A DNA stretch of 7,042 bases from Deltaproteobacteria bacterium (GCA_016193385.1 JACPSF010000474.1:1-7042), one strand, 5' to 3'. Shown: positions 1 through 6,488, numbered from the stretch's first letter. Numbers and translations: made by a program. The notes: generated from the letters alone by a model not told the origin.

Positions 1-456
1 ACAGATGCCTTCGGCGTGAATATCGTAGCCGTTGGGAAAATAGCCTCCCGGGTACGCGCCGCCGGTATCCATCTGGTGTCCCCGGGCCATGGTGAAAAAG
101 AGCAGTTCGTCTTTGTAGAAGATAGGGCGGAAGAAACCCCAGTCGGGCAGGTGGTTGCAGTACCCGTGGTACGGGTCATTGTTCAGGATCACGTCACCGG
201 GGTGTAGATCGTCGCCGAATTTGTCCAGGATGTAGCGGATCGAGAACTTCTGCGACAAAAGCTGGGAGGTCGGGCCCGCGGGAACCGCAAGCGTGCGAGC
301 CTGAGCATCCCAAATGCCGGCGGCCACGTCATGGAGCTGGGCCATGAGAAAACTCTGCGCCGTCCGATCCAGGACATAACGCGTCTCTCGACAAGTGCTT
401 TGAAAGGTGTGCCATATCGTGGAAAGAGTGATGGGATCGACGCTTCGCTGTTTCAT
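1..456 (-). CDS. hyuB: Hydantoinase B/oxoprolinase family protein, N-terminal 152 residues (runs off left edge)
   Basis: Reading the minus strand from the ATG at 456 gives an open frame to the window edge, starting MKQRSVDPITLS. It is recognisable as the start of the HyuB family (N-methylhydantoinase B, 5-oxoprolinase C-terminal half, acetophenone carboxylase subunits). Residues about 85-105 read LNNDPYHGYCNHLPDWGFF, the conserved 'NDPY.GG.HL.D' region, and about 128-141 read MARGHQMDTGGAYP, matching the family's 'GH..D.GG' metal/substrate region. Family members are usually 500-600 residues, so roughly three quarters lies outside. A good Shine-Dalgarno (AGGAG, minus strand, 464-468) sits 7 nt before the ATG, and the gene follows hyuA by 16 bp, so the two are surely co-transcribed. 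HyuB works with HyuA in ATP-dependent ring opening of hydantoins or 5-oxoproline-like lactams, or in related carboxylases. The substrate cannot be read from this sequence. Confidence 0.93.
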   Translation of the reverse strand, partial: MKQRSVDPITLSTIWHTFQSTCRETRYVLDRTAQSFLMAQLHDVAAGIWDAQARTLAVPAGPTSQLLSQKFSIRYILDKFGDDLHPGDVILNNDPYHGYCNHLPDWGFFRPIFYKDELLFFTMARGHQMDTGGAYPGGYFPNGYDIHAEGIC

Positions 457-472
457 AGACGTTCTCCTGGCT

Positions 473-2542
473 TCATGCCTGGGTCAGTCGGCCAAGCACA
501 TAGTTCTTCCATCGATCAACGGAACAAGAGAAGGAAGCCGGGATGACCACGGTCGTGGTGCTCTCTTCGATGATCGCAGGTCCGTGGAATTGGTTTCCGG
601 CGAGGAGCTTATCCCCGTCATACACGGGGGTCTCCACCCTCTGTCCATTGAACCAGCAGGATCGGTGTCTTTTTAGAGCGGCCGAAGCATCAGCGCTTCC
701 CGGAGCGAGTTCGTGTAAATGAAACGGCGCCTTGGGAACAACAGCCCGAAGACGGAAGTTAAGAAGCTCGACTCCTTTCCACGGCATCTTGAAAGTGTAA
801 AGCTCCTCGTGCCTCTCATTGAATTTCTGGAGGGCAGTCTGTATCTCATCGGCGGATATCTTTCCCGCCGCTACCTCGACCTCGACCTCGTGGAACTGCC
901 CGATATAGCGCATGTCGGCCGTACGGTAAAACGCGACCTGGTCGGGACGGACATCCATCGACCTGAAGCCTTCAAGGGCCTCTTGCTCCATTTCCAAGAA
1001 GAGCCGGTTGACTCTATCCAGATCGATGTGATCAGCCCGGGAAAAGTAAGAGCGAGCAAAATTGCGACCGATGTCCATGGCGAACATCCCGAAGGCCGAG
1101 TAGGCAGCAGCTACGGAGGGGACTAGGACCGTCGGGATTCCAAGGAGATCGGCAATGAAGGCGGCGTGGATGGGACCGGCTCCTCCCCCCACCACGAGCG
1201 TGAAGTCCCGAACATCATAACCCCGCCGGGTGGAAACCTCGGTAATCTGGTCTGCCATAAAGGAGTTCACAGTGGTAAAGATGGCCTGCGCGGCCTGAGG
1301 GATTGACATATTCAGCGGCACAGCGACGCTTTTAACAGCTTCCGTGGCGCATTGCATGTCAAGGGGAATCTCGCCACCCAGGAAATAATCCGCAGGGACG
1401 TAGCCCAACGCTACGTCCGCATCGGTAACTGTGGGTCTCGCGCCTCCTTTGCCATAACAGGCAGGCCCCGGCTCGGCGCCTGCGGATTGGGGTCCAACCC
1501 GCAGGAGGCCCAGAGAATCGATCCACGCGATGGAGCCGCCTCCGGCGCCCGCAGAGTGGATGTCGACCAGCTTGATTGCGACCCGTTCGTCTCCGATCCA
1601 ACTCTCGGTGGTGGTGGGAATCTCACCCTGCCGGATCAAACCGACATCAAAAGAAGTGCCTCCCATATCGATGGACAGGAGGTTTTGGTGATCCAAGGCT
1701 TTGCCCAAATAGAGCGCCCCGGCGGGAGCCGCGGCTGGTCCTGAGCCGATCAAAAAGACGGCTCGCGGAATGCAGTGCTCAAGGGTTTCTACCAGCCCGC
1801 TGGAGAGCATCAGGAGGAGGTTCCCGTGGAATCCGGAATCCCGAAGCCGTCTCTCCAGCGCTCGGAGGTAGCGTTCCACCACCGGCCCCACATAGGCGGA
1901 AACGACAGTTGTTGAAAACCGCTCGTACTCCCGCCAGACCGGCAGAATGTCGTGCGAAGCCGTTATGTAGGCGCCGTTGAAAGAGGCCTTACAGATCTCG
2001 GCGGCTCGTTGCTCGTGCCGGGGGTTAGCATAGGAATTTAGGAAACAGATCGCCACAGACTGGACCGCGTTTTCTTTGAGGCGCGCGATGGCTTGTTGCA
2101 ACTCGGCCTCGTTTAGCGGGGTGAGGATTTCGCCGTCGTAGAGCGTGCGCTCTTCAACCTCCAGGCGGAAGTCCCTCGGGACCAGCGGCTTGTAAGGAGG
2201 TACGAAGACGTTGTACATCGAGGTTCGGATGTTTTTGTAGCCCTTGCGGATTTCAATGACATCGCGAAAGTTCCTGGTGGTGATCATGCCCGTCTTGGCG
2301 CCGTTCTCGTTGATGAGGGTGTTGGTGGCAAGGGTCGTGCCGTGGATGAGCAGTTGAACATCAGCCAGAAAGGAAGCGAGCGGCTGGTTATAGTGTCTGG
2401 CGGCTTTGGCTAAGCACGTAAGGAAACCCAGCGAAGGATCTTGGGGAGTGGTTGGCGACTTGAATTCCTGAAGGTTTCCCTGGTCGTTCAAGGTCAAACA
2501 GTCGGTGAAGGTTCCACCCACATCAATGCAAACCCTGTACAT
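473..2542 (-). CDS. hyuA: Hydantoinase A/5-oxoprolinase family protein (ATP-dependent subunit)
   Basis: A 689-residue protein of normal family length, with the ASKHA-type ATP-binding fold of N-methylhydantoinase A. Residues 7-15 (DVGGTFTDC) are the first phosphate loop and 67-74 (HGTTLATN) a family signature. The second phosphate-binding motif is DMGGTSFDVG at 292-301, followed by SAGAGGGS at about 330-337 and GAEPGPACYGKGG from about 355. VGGGAGPIHA is near 451-460, PSVAAAYSAFGM at about 475-486, and the C-terminal GPAIIEESTTTVVIP starts near 654. I chose the ATG at 2542 because a purine-rich GGGGGGAG lies just upstream and MYRVCIDVGG is the family's normal N-terminus; an in-frame TTG at 2581 would add 13 unlikely residues and would overlap the promoter. 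It activates the substrate with ATP and acts with HyuB, encoded 16 bp downstream. Alternatives inside the family are 5-oxoprolinase, acetone carboxylase or acetophenone carboxylase subunits. Confidence 0.93.
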   Translation of the reverse strand: MYRVCIDVGGTFTDCLTLNDQGNLQEFKSPTTPQDPSLGFLTCLAKAARHYNQPLASFLADVQLLIHGTTLATNTLINENGAKTGMITTRNFRDVIEIRKGYKNIRTSMYNVFVPPYKPLVPRDFRLEVEERTLYDGEILTPLNEAELQQAIARLKENAVQSVAICFLNSYANPRHEQRAAEICKASFNGAYITASHDILPVWREYERFSTTVVSAYVGPVVERYLRALERRLRDSGFHGNLLLMLSSGLVETLEHCIPRAVFLIGSGPAAAPAGALYLGKALDHQNLLSIDMGGTSFDVGLIRQGEIPTTTESWIGDERVAIKLVDIHSAGAGGGSIAWIDSLGLLRVGPQSAGAEPGPACYGKGGARPTVTDADVALGYVPADYFLGGEIPLDMQCATEAVKSVAVPLNMSIPQAAQAIFTTVNSFMADQITEVSTRRGYDVRDFTLVVGGGAGPIHAAFIADLLGIPTVLVPSVAAAYSAFGMFAMDIGRNFARSYFSRADHIDLDRVNRLFLEMEQEALEGFRSMDVRPDQVAFYRTADMRYIGQFHEVEVEVAAGKISADEIQTALQKFNERHEELYTFKMPWKGVELLNFRLRAVVPKAPFHLHELAPGSADASAALKRHRSCWFNGQRVETPVYDGDKLLAGNQFHGPAIIEESTTTVVIPASFSCSVDRWKNYVLGRLTQA

Positions 2543-2580
2543 GTTCTCCCCCCAAGCTCGTGTTTCCCGTGATGGCAGCA

Positions 2581-2610
2581 ATTATCATGCCGTCAGTTTT
2601 ATACGCTCAA
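2581..2610 (-). promoter_or_regulatory. Predicted sigma70-type promoter for hyuA-hyuB
   Basis: On the minus strand, TTGAGC (plus coordinates 2605-2610) is followed after 18 bp by GATAAT (2581-2586). Each box is close to the sigma70 consensus. Transcription would start near 2574, leaving a leader of about 32 nt with the Shine-Dalgarno just before the hyuA ATG at 2542. This placement also argues against the upstream TTG start at 2581. Predicted from sequence only. Confidence 0.55.
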
Positions 2611-2759
2611 AAGCCGCTCTCCGAGATGGATCAACGGCAGTAGTTCTTAACCGTAAGAGATGACAAGTCCTTCTTTCCCATTTCTTGGAATACAATATAA
2701 ATCGCTTCTTTTGCGTCTATCGAAAGGGTGCTTCCGACCGCCGGGAAACATATTCAGGA

Positions 2760-2924
2760 GTGGAATTGGTGGTCGGCATGCTTGAGCGGGGCGACCTGGA
2801 CGCCGTTTTGAGTCCCGACCCGCAGGTCGCACGGTTGCTGGAAACCGGTAAGTTCCAGTCCATCGCCAATGTCGGCCGGGGTCAGCACGTTCTCCGTACT
2901 GAGAGGAGTAGTGGAGAAGTTTGA
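2760..2924 (+). pseudogene. Probable remnant of an ABC-transporter substrate-binding protein (SsuA/NMT1-like)
   Basis: The plus-strand frame through 2760-2872 reads roughly GVELVVGMLERGDLDAV followed by LSPDPQVARLLETGK and FQSIANVG. This resembles the segment of nitrate/sulfonate/thiamine-precursor type substrate-binding proteins with the pattern 'l..G.iDA......p.a..le..Gk...l.dvg'. Only about 38 residues look family-like. The upstream part of the frame reads like random sequence, the stop comes at 2922-2924, and there is no good ribosome binding site. A complete protein would have about 320 residues, so I read this as a fragment left by deletion or rearrangement. Such transporters often accompany hydantoinase genes, which fits the neighbourhood, although this fragment points the other way. 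Coincidental resemblance is possible. Confidence 0.35.
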
Positions 2925-2949
2925 CCTAGTTTATTTGTTAGGTTATAAA
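2921..2949 (+). promoter_or_regulatory. Strong sigma70-type promoter of the toxin-antitoxin operon, probably giving leaderless mRNA
   Basis: TTGACC (2921-2926) and TATAAA (2944-2949) are separated by exactly 17 bp, nearly the sigma70 consensus. The expected start site, 6-8 nt after the -10 box, falls at about 2956, the A of the antitoxin ATG. No Shine-Dalgarno is present before that ATG (the sequence is AAATAAACT). The antitoxin would then be translated from a leaderless transcript. Confidence 0.65.
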
Positions 2950-2956
2950 TAAACTA
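2927..2956. promoter_or_regulatory. Perfect 10-bp inverted repeat, probable antitoxin operator
   Basis: TAGTTTATTT (2927-2936) and AAATAAACTA (2947-2956) are exact reverse complements separated by 10 bp. The left arm occupies the -35/-10 spacer. The right arm starts inside the -10 box and ends at the first base of the start codon. Phd/YefM antitoxins are known to bind palindromes over their own promoters and repress with help from the toxin, so this is the expected operator. The symmetry is seen directly; the binding role is inferred. Confidence 0.65.
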
Positions 2957-3201
2957 TGATCAAGCTCAACATTCATGAAGCAAAAACGCATCTTTCACGC
3001 TACCTGGGAAGACTTGCCCGGGGAGAATCGATTCTTTTGTGCAAGAGGAATGTCCCGATCGCCGAGATCCGTCCTATCCTGCCCGGCCGGAAGACTAAGC
3101 GGCCTGTGGGTCTTGCCAAGGGGAAGGTCAAGATACCGGCTGACTTCTTTGAACCTCTGCCCTCCGATGTTCTGGCTTCCTTCTATGGCCAAGAGCCATG
3201 A
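2956..3201 (+). CDS. Phd/YefM-family antitoxin
   Basis: An 81-residue protein. Residues 1-42 have the Phd/YefM DNA-binding fold pattern: IHEAKTHLSRYL at 6-17, then a GES turn, then ILLCKRNVPIAEIRPI at about 26-41, the family's 'v.i.r.g.PvA.l.p' strand. The C-terminal part (IPADFFEPLPSDVLASFYG, about 60-78) matches the acidic/hydrophobic tail that wraps and blocks the PIN-domain toxin in this subfamily. The length is typical. The gene overlaps the toxin by ATGA (3198-3201), so the two are translationally coupled. Its promoter lies directly over an inverted repeat, consistent with autoregulation. No ribosome binding site precedes the start, and the promoter position predicts a leaderless message. 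Confidence 0.88.
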   Translation: MIKLNIHEAKTHLSRYLGRLARGESILLCKRNVPIAEIRPILPGRKTKRPVGLAKGKVKIPADFFEPLPSDVLASFYGQEP

Positions 3202-3584
3202 GACTGCTCCTGGATACCTCCGCCTTTTTATGGATCATCACCGATGCCCCTGAACTCTCAGCTCGTGCTCGTGATCTATTTGTCGATCCGGGAAATGACG
3301 TTTACCTGAGCTCAGTCTCCGCATGGGAGATCGCGGTCAAGTACGTCTTGGGACGGCTGCCCCTGCCGGAGCCGCCCGATCGATTTGTTCCATCCCAGCG
3401 CCAAGAGCATGGTATTGAGCCGCTGCCGCTGGACGAAGAAGCGGCACTCCATCTCGCCCGGCTTCCGCTGCTGCATAAGGACCCTTTTGACCGGATGCTC
3501 GTCTGTCAGGCGATGGTGCATGGTCTCGTGGTCTTAACGTCGGACAAGTTGGTTTATCAGTATCCGGTTAGAACTATGTGGTAA
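3198..3584 (+). CDS. PIN-domain toxin, VapC-like ribonuclease (COG3744 type)
   Basis: A 128-residue PIN-domain protein of normal length. The acidic metal-binding residues are all visible: D6 in LLLDTSAFLW, E44 in VSAWEIAVKY, D95 and D98 in LLHKDPFDRML, and D116 in VVLTSDK. These residues coordinate Mg/Mn for endoribonuclease activity in VapC proteins, so the enzyme looks intact. The 'LLDTSAFLW...SAWEIAIK...DPFDRML' pattern is that of the PIN subgroup usually paired with Phd/YefM-type antitoxins, which is what lies upstream with a 4-bp overlap. Known family members cleave tRNA or rRNA and arrest growth; the target here is unknown. The ribosome binding site is weak, so translation probably depends on coupling to the antitoxin gene, which favours antitoxin excess. 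Confidence 0.9.
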   Translation: MRLLLDTSAFLWIITDAPELSARARDLFVDPGNDVYLSSVSAWEIAVKYVLGRLPLPEPPDRFVPSQRQEHGIEPLPLDEEAALHLARLPLLHKDPFDRMLVCQAMVHGLVVLTSDKLVYQYPVRTMW

Positions 3585-3637
3585 GGTTGTGGGGGAAGAG
3601 GCGAGATCAGGAAAGATTGTTGAGATTGTCGTGTCTG

Positions 3638-3649
3638 AGCCCGCGGGCT
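3638..3649. repeat. Perfect 12-bp palindrome upstream of the three-gene cassette
   Basis: AGCCCGCGGGCT is its own reverse complement. It lies in the 126-bp gap between the PIN toxin and the next gene, about 60 bp before that gene's TTG start. It could be an operator or part of a weak terminator, but no T-run follows. A possible -10 box (TAAAAT, 3680-3685) lies downstream with no good -35, and short AGAGA/TCTCT arms (3675-3679, 3688-3692) flank it. All roles are inferred. Confidence 0.35.
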
Positions 3650-3693
3650 ATACCGGTGGCGGCAGTGTCCGAGAAGAGATAAAATGTTCTCTC

Positions 3694-3702
3694 AAAGGAG
3701 GT
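3694..3702 (+). promoter_or_regulatory. Strong Shine-Dalgarno that decides the TTG start at 3711
   Basis: AAAGGAGGT is a near-perfect anti-16S match located 8-9 nt before the TTG at 3711. The nearby ATG at 3684 is in the same frame but runs into TAG at 3702-3704, so it cannot start this gene. The site therefore points to TTG as the true initiation codon. Confidence 0.75.
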
Positions 3703-3710
3703 AGCCCGCC

Positions 3711-3929
3711 TTGAGCAAGCCAGTGTATAAAGGGGTCGTAAAAGGGAGAACCGTCGTATTCGAAGAGGTGGTAGATTTGGCGCAGCGGGCGGAAGTTTTA
3801 GTGACGCCAATGGAAGCGGAAAAGGGCTCACCCCAGGCAGTCTTAGCGGCTATGGATGCCCCCCACGTCAAGCCTGGCGACGTGGACGAGCAGATGCGGC
3901 TTATTGCGAAAGGGAAGCGCGGCTCATGA
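3711..3929 (+). CDS. Small antitoxin-like protein, first gene of the ATPase/DUF4276 cassette
   Basis: A 72-residue protein starting at TTG behind a very strong Shine-Dalgarno. Residues 5-32 (YKGVVKGRTVVFEEVVDL, then AQRAEVLVTP) have the beta-rich pattern 'G.v..g.i.l.e...l..g..V.Vt' of AF2212/DUF104-like and other short VapB-type antitoxin-like proteins. The C-terminus (PHVKPGDVDEQMRLIAKGKRGS, about 51-72) resembles their closing helix, 'P.l...dvd.l...I..gk'. Such proteins usually precede a PIN toxin. This one instead overlaps an ABC-type ATPase gene by ATGA (3926-3929), so it is probably translated with it. It may be an antitoxin or regulator of the cassette, or an orphan antitoxin captured upstream. 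Its family assignment is tentative; the gene itself is well supported by the ribosome binding site and overlap. Confidence 0.7.
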   Translation: MSKPVYKGVVKGRTVVFEEVVDLAQRAEVLVTPMEAEKGSPQAVLAAMDAPHVKPGDVDEQMRLIAKGKRGS

Positions 3930-5455
3930 TCACACGGCTCAAAGTTAAGGGCTTCAAGAATCTTGTTGATGTGGACGTCCGTTTTGGTCCGTTCACCTGC
4001 ATAGCAGGGCCAAATGCGGCCGGAAAGTCAAACCTGTTTGATGCCATTCGGTTCCTAAGCGCGTCGGCAAGCAAGACGCTCATTGAGGCGGCAATGCTCG
4101 TACGGAATGAGACGGCTCGAACGTGGGACGTTCGAAGTCTCTTTCACCGCGCCGGTAACGAGATCTCGGATCAAATGTCGTTTGAGGTGGAAATGATCGT
4201 TCCTCAATCCGCTGTCGACGATCTTGGCCAACGCGCGAAAGCCACGGCAAATTTCCTCCGTTACGCTCTCGTACTCCGCTCGCGGCACCAGTACCCTGCA
4301 GAGAATGGGTTTGTAGGTCCGCTGGAAATCTTGAAGGAGGAGCTGGTTCACATTCACCTAAAGGAGGCGCGAAAGAATATTCTGTTTGAACATAGCTCCA
4401 AGTGGCAGGGATCGGCTCTTCATGTTATTCGACGGGCGGCCCCATTTATTTCGACCACTGGGGAGGGTAGCGCCCGAGTGATCAATCTGCATCAGGATGG
4501 CGGTGGTCGCGGTCGCGCAGTTAGCAATCCCGCTCATCAACCAAGGACAATCCTGTCGGTAGCGAACGCCGCCGAAAGCCCGACTGTACTCTGCGCGCGG
4601 CGTGAAATGGAGTCCTGGCAATTGTTGCAGCTTGAGCCTTCCGCCTTAAGGGAGCCGGACAACGTGAACGCGCCCTATCATCTTGATTCCAATGGGCGGC
4701 ACCTGCCAGCAACTCTTTATCACCTCGCCTATGCGTCAAACAACGGAGACAGTAACAGCGCAGCCGATCCCGACCGGCTGTACTGTCAAGTCGCAAATCG
4801 GCTCAGCGAGTTGATCGATGACGTTGGATCTGTGCGGGTGGATCGTGATGAGAAGCGCGAGATCTTAACGCTAGAGGTAGCAGGGAGGGACGGGACATCG
4901 TATCCCGCCCGATCGCTGTCTGATGGCACACTGAGATTTCTCGCGTTGACCGTGATGGAGCTTGACCCTGCTGCCCGTGGGGTTATCTGCCTCGAAGAGC
5001 CCGAGAACGGTATACATCCGGAGAGGATACCGGCAATGTTAGAGCTGCTCCAGGACATTGCTGTAGATCCCGCCGAGCCCATCGATGAAAGCAATCCGCT
5101 TCGGCAGGTCATCATCAACACCCATTCCCCCTCTGTCGTTCTCGAGGTTCCCGACGATACCCTGCTGGTGGCCGGGATAAAAGAAGGTCTGCACGAAGGA
5201 CGCAGCCTTCGTAAGGCTGTGTTCGGGCATCTGCCGGATACGTGGCGTGTAAAGAGCGGTGATCCGGAGCACATTGTGGCAAAGGGCAAGCTGATTTCCT
5301 ATTTAAACCCAGTGTCGCCACGCGACTCGGTCTTGGACCCCTTTTTGGCAAGGATGGGCGCCAAGGCGTTAGCTGAAAGTCCTGCTAGGCGCAAGCGTGT
5401 GGCCGATCGCGAAGACCTTCAACCGTGGTTGCCATTGCCTCGCATAGATGAATGA
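3926..5455 (+). CDS. AAA_21/OLD-type ABC ATPase (RecF/SMC-like) without a fused nuclease
   Basis: A 509-residue protein. The N-terminus (ITRLKVKGFKNLVDVDVRFG) is the typical strand-turn-strand of RecF/SMC/OLD ATPases. Walker A is GPNAAGKS at 28-35. The ABC signature is SLSDGTLRFLAL at about 330-341. Walker B and the catalytic glutamates are VICLEEPENGIHP at about 353-365, and the H-loop is NTHSP at 398-402. All ATPase motifs are present, so it should be active. The middle (about 60-290) is variable and probably forms the arm or lid. After about 440 comes a short tail with no TOPRIM domain, unlike fused OLD or GajA proteins. The next gene, overlapping by ATGA, may supply the nuclease-like domain in trans, as AriB does for AriA in PARIS. 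Expected role: a nucleotide-driven sensor or scaffold, probably in phage or plasmid defence. That role is inferred from context, not shown by the sequence. Confidence 0.88.
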   Translation: MITRLKVKGFKNLVDVDVRFGPFTCIAGPNAAGKSNLFDAIRFLSASASKTLIEAAMLVRNETARTWDVRSLFHRAGNEISDQMSFEVEMIVPQSAVDDLGQRAKATANFLRYALVLRSRHQYPAENGFVGPLEILKEELVHIHLKEARKNILFEHSSKWQGSALHVIRRAAPFISTTGEGSARVINLHQDGGGRGRAVSNPAHQPRTILSVANAAESPTVLCARREMESWQLLQLEPSALREPDNVNAPYHLDSNGRHLPATLYHLAYASNNGDSNSAADPDRLYCQVANRLSELIDDVGSVRVDRDEKREILTLEVAGRDGTSYPARSLSDGTLRFLALTVMELDPAARGVICLEEPENGIHPERIPAMLELLQDIAVDPAEPIDESNPLRQVIINTHSPSVVLEVPDDTLLVAGIKEGLHEGRSLRKAVFGHLPDTWRVKSGDPEHIVAKGKLISYLNPVSPRDSVLDPFLARMGAKALAESPARRKRVADREDLQPWLPLPRIDE

Positions 5456-6084
5456 GAGAGCTTACATTTACTCTTCTTGCCGATGGCCCTGGTGACGCCG
5501 CTTTGATCCCCATCCTAAGGTGGTCCCTCCGGCAGCGCATGCAACTAACAACCATACAGTCGGAGTGGGCCGACCTTCGTCGTCTGCCAAACCCACCACG
5601 TGATCTCCCCAGTAGAATCCTGCAAGCTTTAAAGCTTTATCCCTGCGACGTGCTGTTTGTGCATAGGGATGCCGAGAATCAGAATCCTGATTTGCGGTAC
5701 CGTGAAATCGAAGAGGCCATGGAGAGAGTTACCGCAGAGATAGGCGGAAGGCATTACGTTTGCGTTGTGCCCGTCCGGATGCAGGAAGCTTGGCTCCTAA
5801 TTAGCCAATCTGCGATCCGCAGGGCTGCCGGGAATCCGAATGGCACGAAAGCTCTTGCTCTGCCAGATGTTAGCGAAATCGAGTCAATCCCGAGTCCCAA
5901 AAATCGCCTCTTGCAATTGCTGAAAGACGCGAGCGAACTGACAGGGAGAAGATTGAAGAAGTTCAGGCCAACCAAGCATGTCCATCTGATTGCCGCCAAT
6001 ATTTCGGATTTCTCTCCACTGTGCCAGCTTCCGGCTTTTCAGCGACTAGAAGCCGACATCCTGCAGTTGGGGAATCTCGCGTAA
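5452..6084 (+). CDS. DUF4276-like protein, possible TOPRIM-related effector
   Basis: A 210-residue protein whose start overlaps the ATPase stop (ATGA, 5452-5455). There is no ribosome binding site of its own, so its translation depends on the upstream gene. It resembles the DUF4276-type proteins commonly found beside AAA_21 ATPases. The N-terminal strand and turn is FTLLADGPGDAALIPIL (6-22), followed by SEWADLRRLP (about 37-46), a buried strand with acids DVLFVHRDAEN (66-76), the motif VVPVRMQEAWLL (105-116), and a C-terminal FSPLCQLPAFQRLEADI (187-203). D11, D15, D73 and E75 could correspond to the TOPRIM acidic set (E-G..D and DxD), although the usual first glutamate would be aspartate here. 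No signal peptide or membrane segment is visible. It may be a nuclease-like effector controlled by the ATPase. The pairing is solid; the biochemical role is inferred. Confidence 0.78.
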   Translation: MRELTFTLLADGPGDAALIPILRWSLRQRMQLTTIQSEWADLRRLPNPPRDLPSRILQALKLYPCDVLFVHRDAENQNPDLRYREIEEAMERVTAEIGGRHYVCVVPVRMQEAWLLISQSAIRRAAGNPNGTKALALPDVSEIESIPSPKNRLLQLLKDASELTGRRLKKFRPTKHVHLIAANISDFSPLCQLPAFQRLEADILQLGNLA

Positions 6085-6309
6085 ACGGGGTCGGGCGAAG
6101 CGCCGAGGTCGAGCCCTACAATCTTAACAATCTTTCCTGAATCGCGAGCAGCGACGGAAAGTGTGAGACGGGAGTCAGGCAGACCTTTTGGGCCGTCGCC
6201 CTTCTCTGACCGCATTGGGCAACTTCTCCACTACCCTTTGCAGGAAATTTAAAGGAGTCTCACGTAATCCACAGCATGACCTCGAAGCGCTGTCTATTTG
6301 CCTGTGCGG

Positions 6310-6336
6310 ACCTGCTTGCGCGTACACGCAGGCAAG
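6310..6336. repeat. Left arm of a 27-bp long-range inverted repeat
   Basis: The 27 bases are the reverse complement of 6527-6553 with one mismatch (A versus C at the middle). The arm is itself partly self-complementary (CTTGCG and CGCAGGCAAG) and sits inside a larger imperfect hairpin, with GCCTGTGCG at 6300-6308 able to face CGCAGACAGG at 6339-6348. This is the look of an extragenic palindromic (REP-like) element. Confidence 0.75.
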
Positions 6337-6448
6337 CACGCAGACAGGTCTCCCCGCGGCCATAAAAACAGATGCCACTGATTGGTCACCAGACAATATT
6401 CGGCAACGCGAAGGCCAGGCTCGCTCGTGGTTTCTTGGAGATCCACCG

Positions 6449-6488
6449 CCTGTCCTGAGTAGGCCCGCAGGGCCGTATCGAAGGGGTG
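6449..6488. repeat. Extragenic palindromic repeat of the 'CCTTCGA...CTCAGGA' type
   Basis: On the minus strand the segment reads CCCCTTCGATACG, then a GGCCC-TGC-GGGCC hairpin (6462-6474), then CTACTCAGGACAGG. The TTCGA...CTCAGGA flanks around a variable hairpin resemble a dispersed intergenic repeat that I recall from many environmental bacterial genomes. The hairpin is seen directly; the repeat-family assignment is from memory. It lies between the two arms of the 27-bp inverted repeat. Confidence 0.5.

Noticed and set aside
719..1980. Plus-strand frames of 130-135 residues across hyuA
   Set aside because: These are antisense shadows of a strongly conserved gene, with no ribosome binding sites or recognisable domains.
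2543..2581. Extended hyuA start at the in-frame TTG (2581), adding 13 residues
   Set aside because: The family begins at the MYRVCIDVGG position, the ATG at 2542 has a purine-rich ribosome binding site directly before it, and the TTG overlaps the predicted -10 region.
4786..5289. 167-residue minus-strand frame inside the ATPase gene
   Set aside because: It is Ser/Arg-rich antisense shadow over the ABC signature and Walker B coding region. The plus-strand protein has all expected motifs.
6087..6115. Intrinsic terminator after the DUF4276-like gene
   Set aside because: The stem is imperfect and no T-run follows, so it is mentioned only in the description of the gap.
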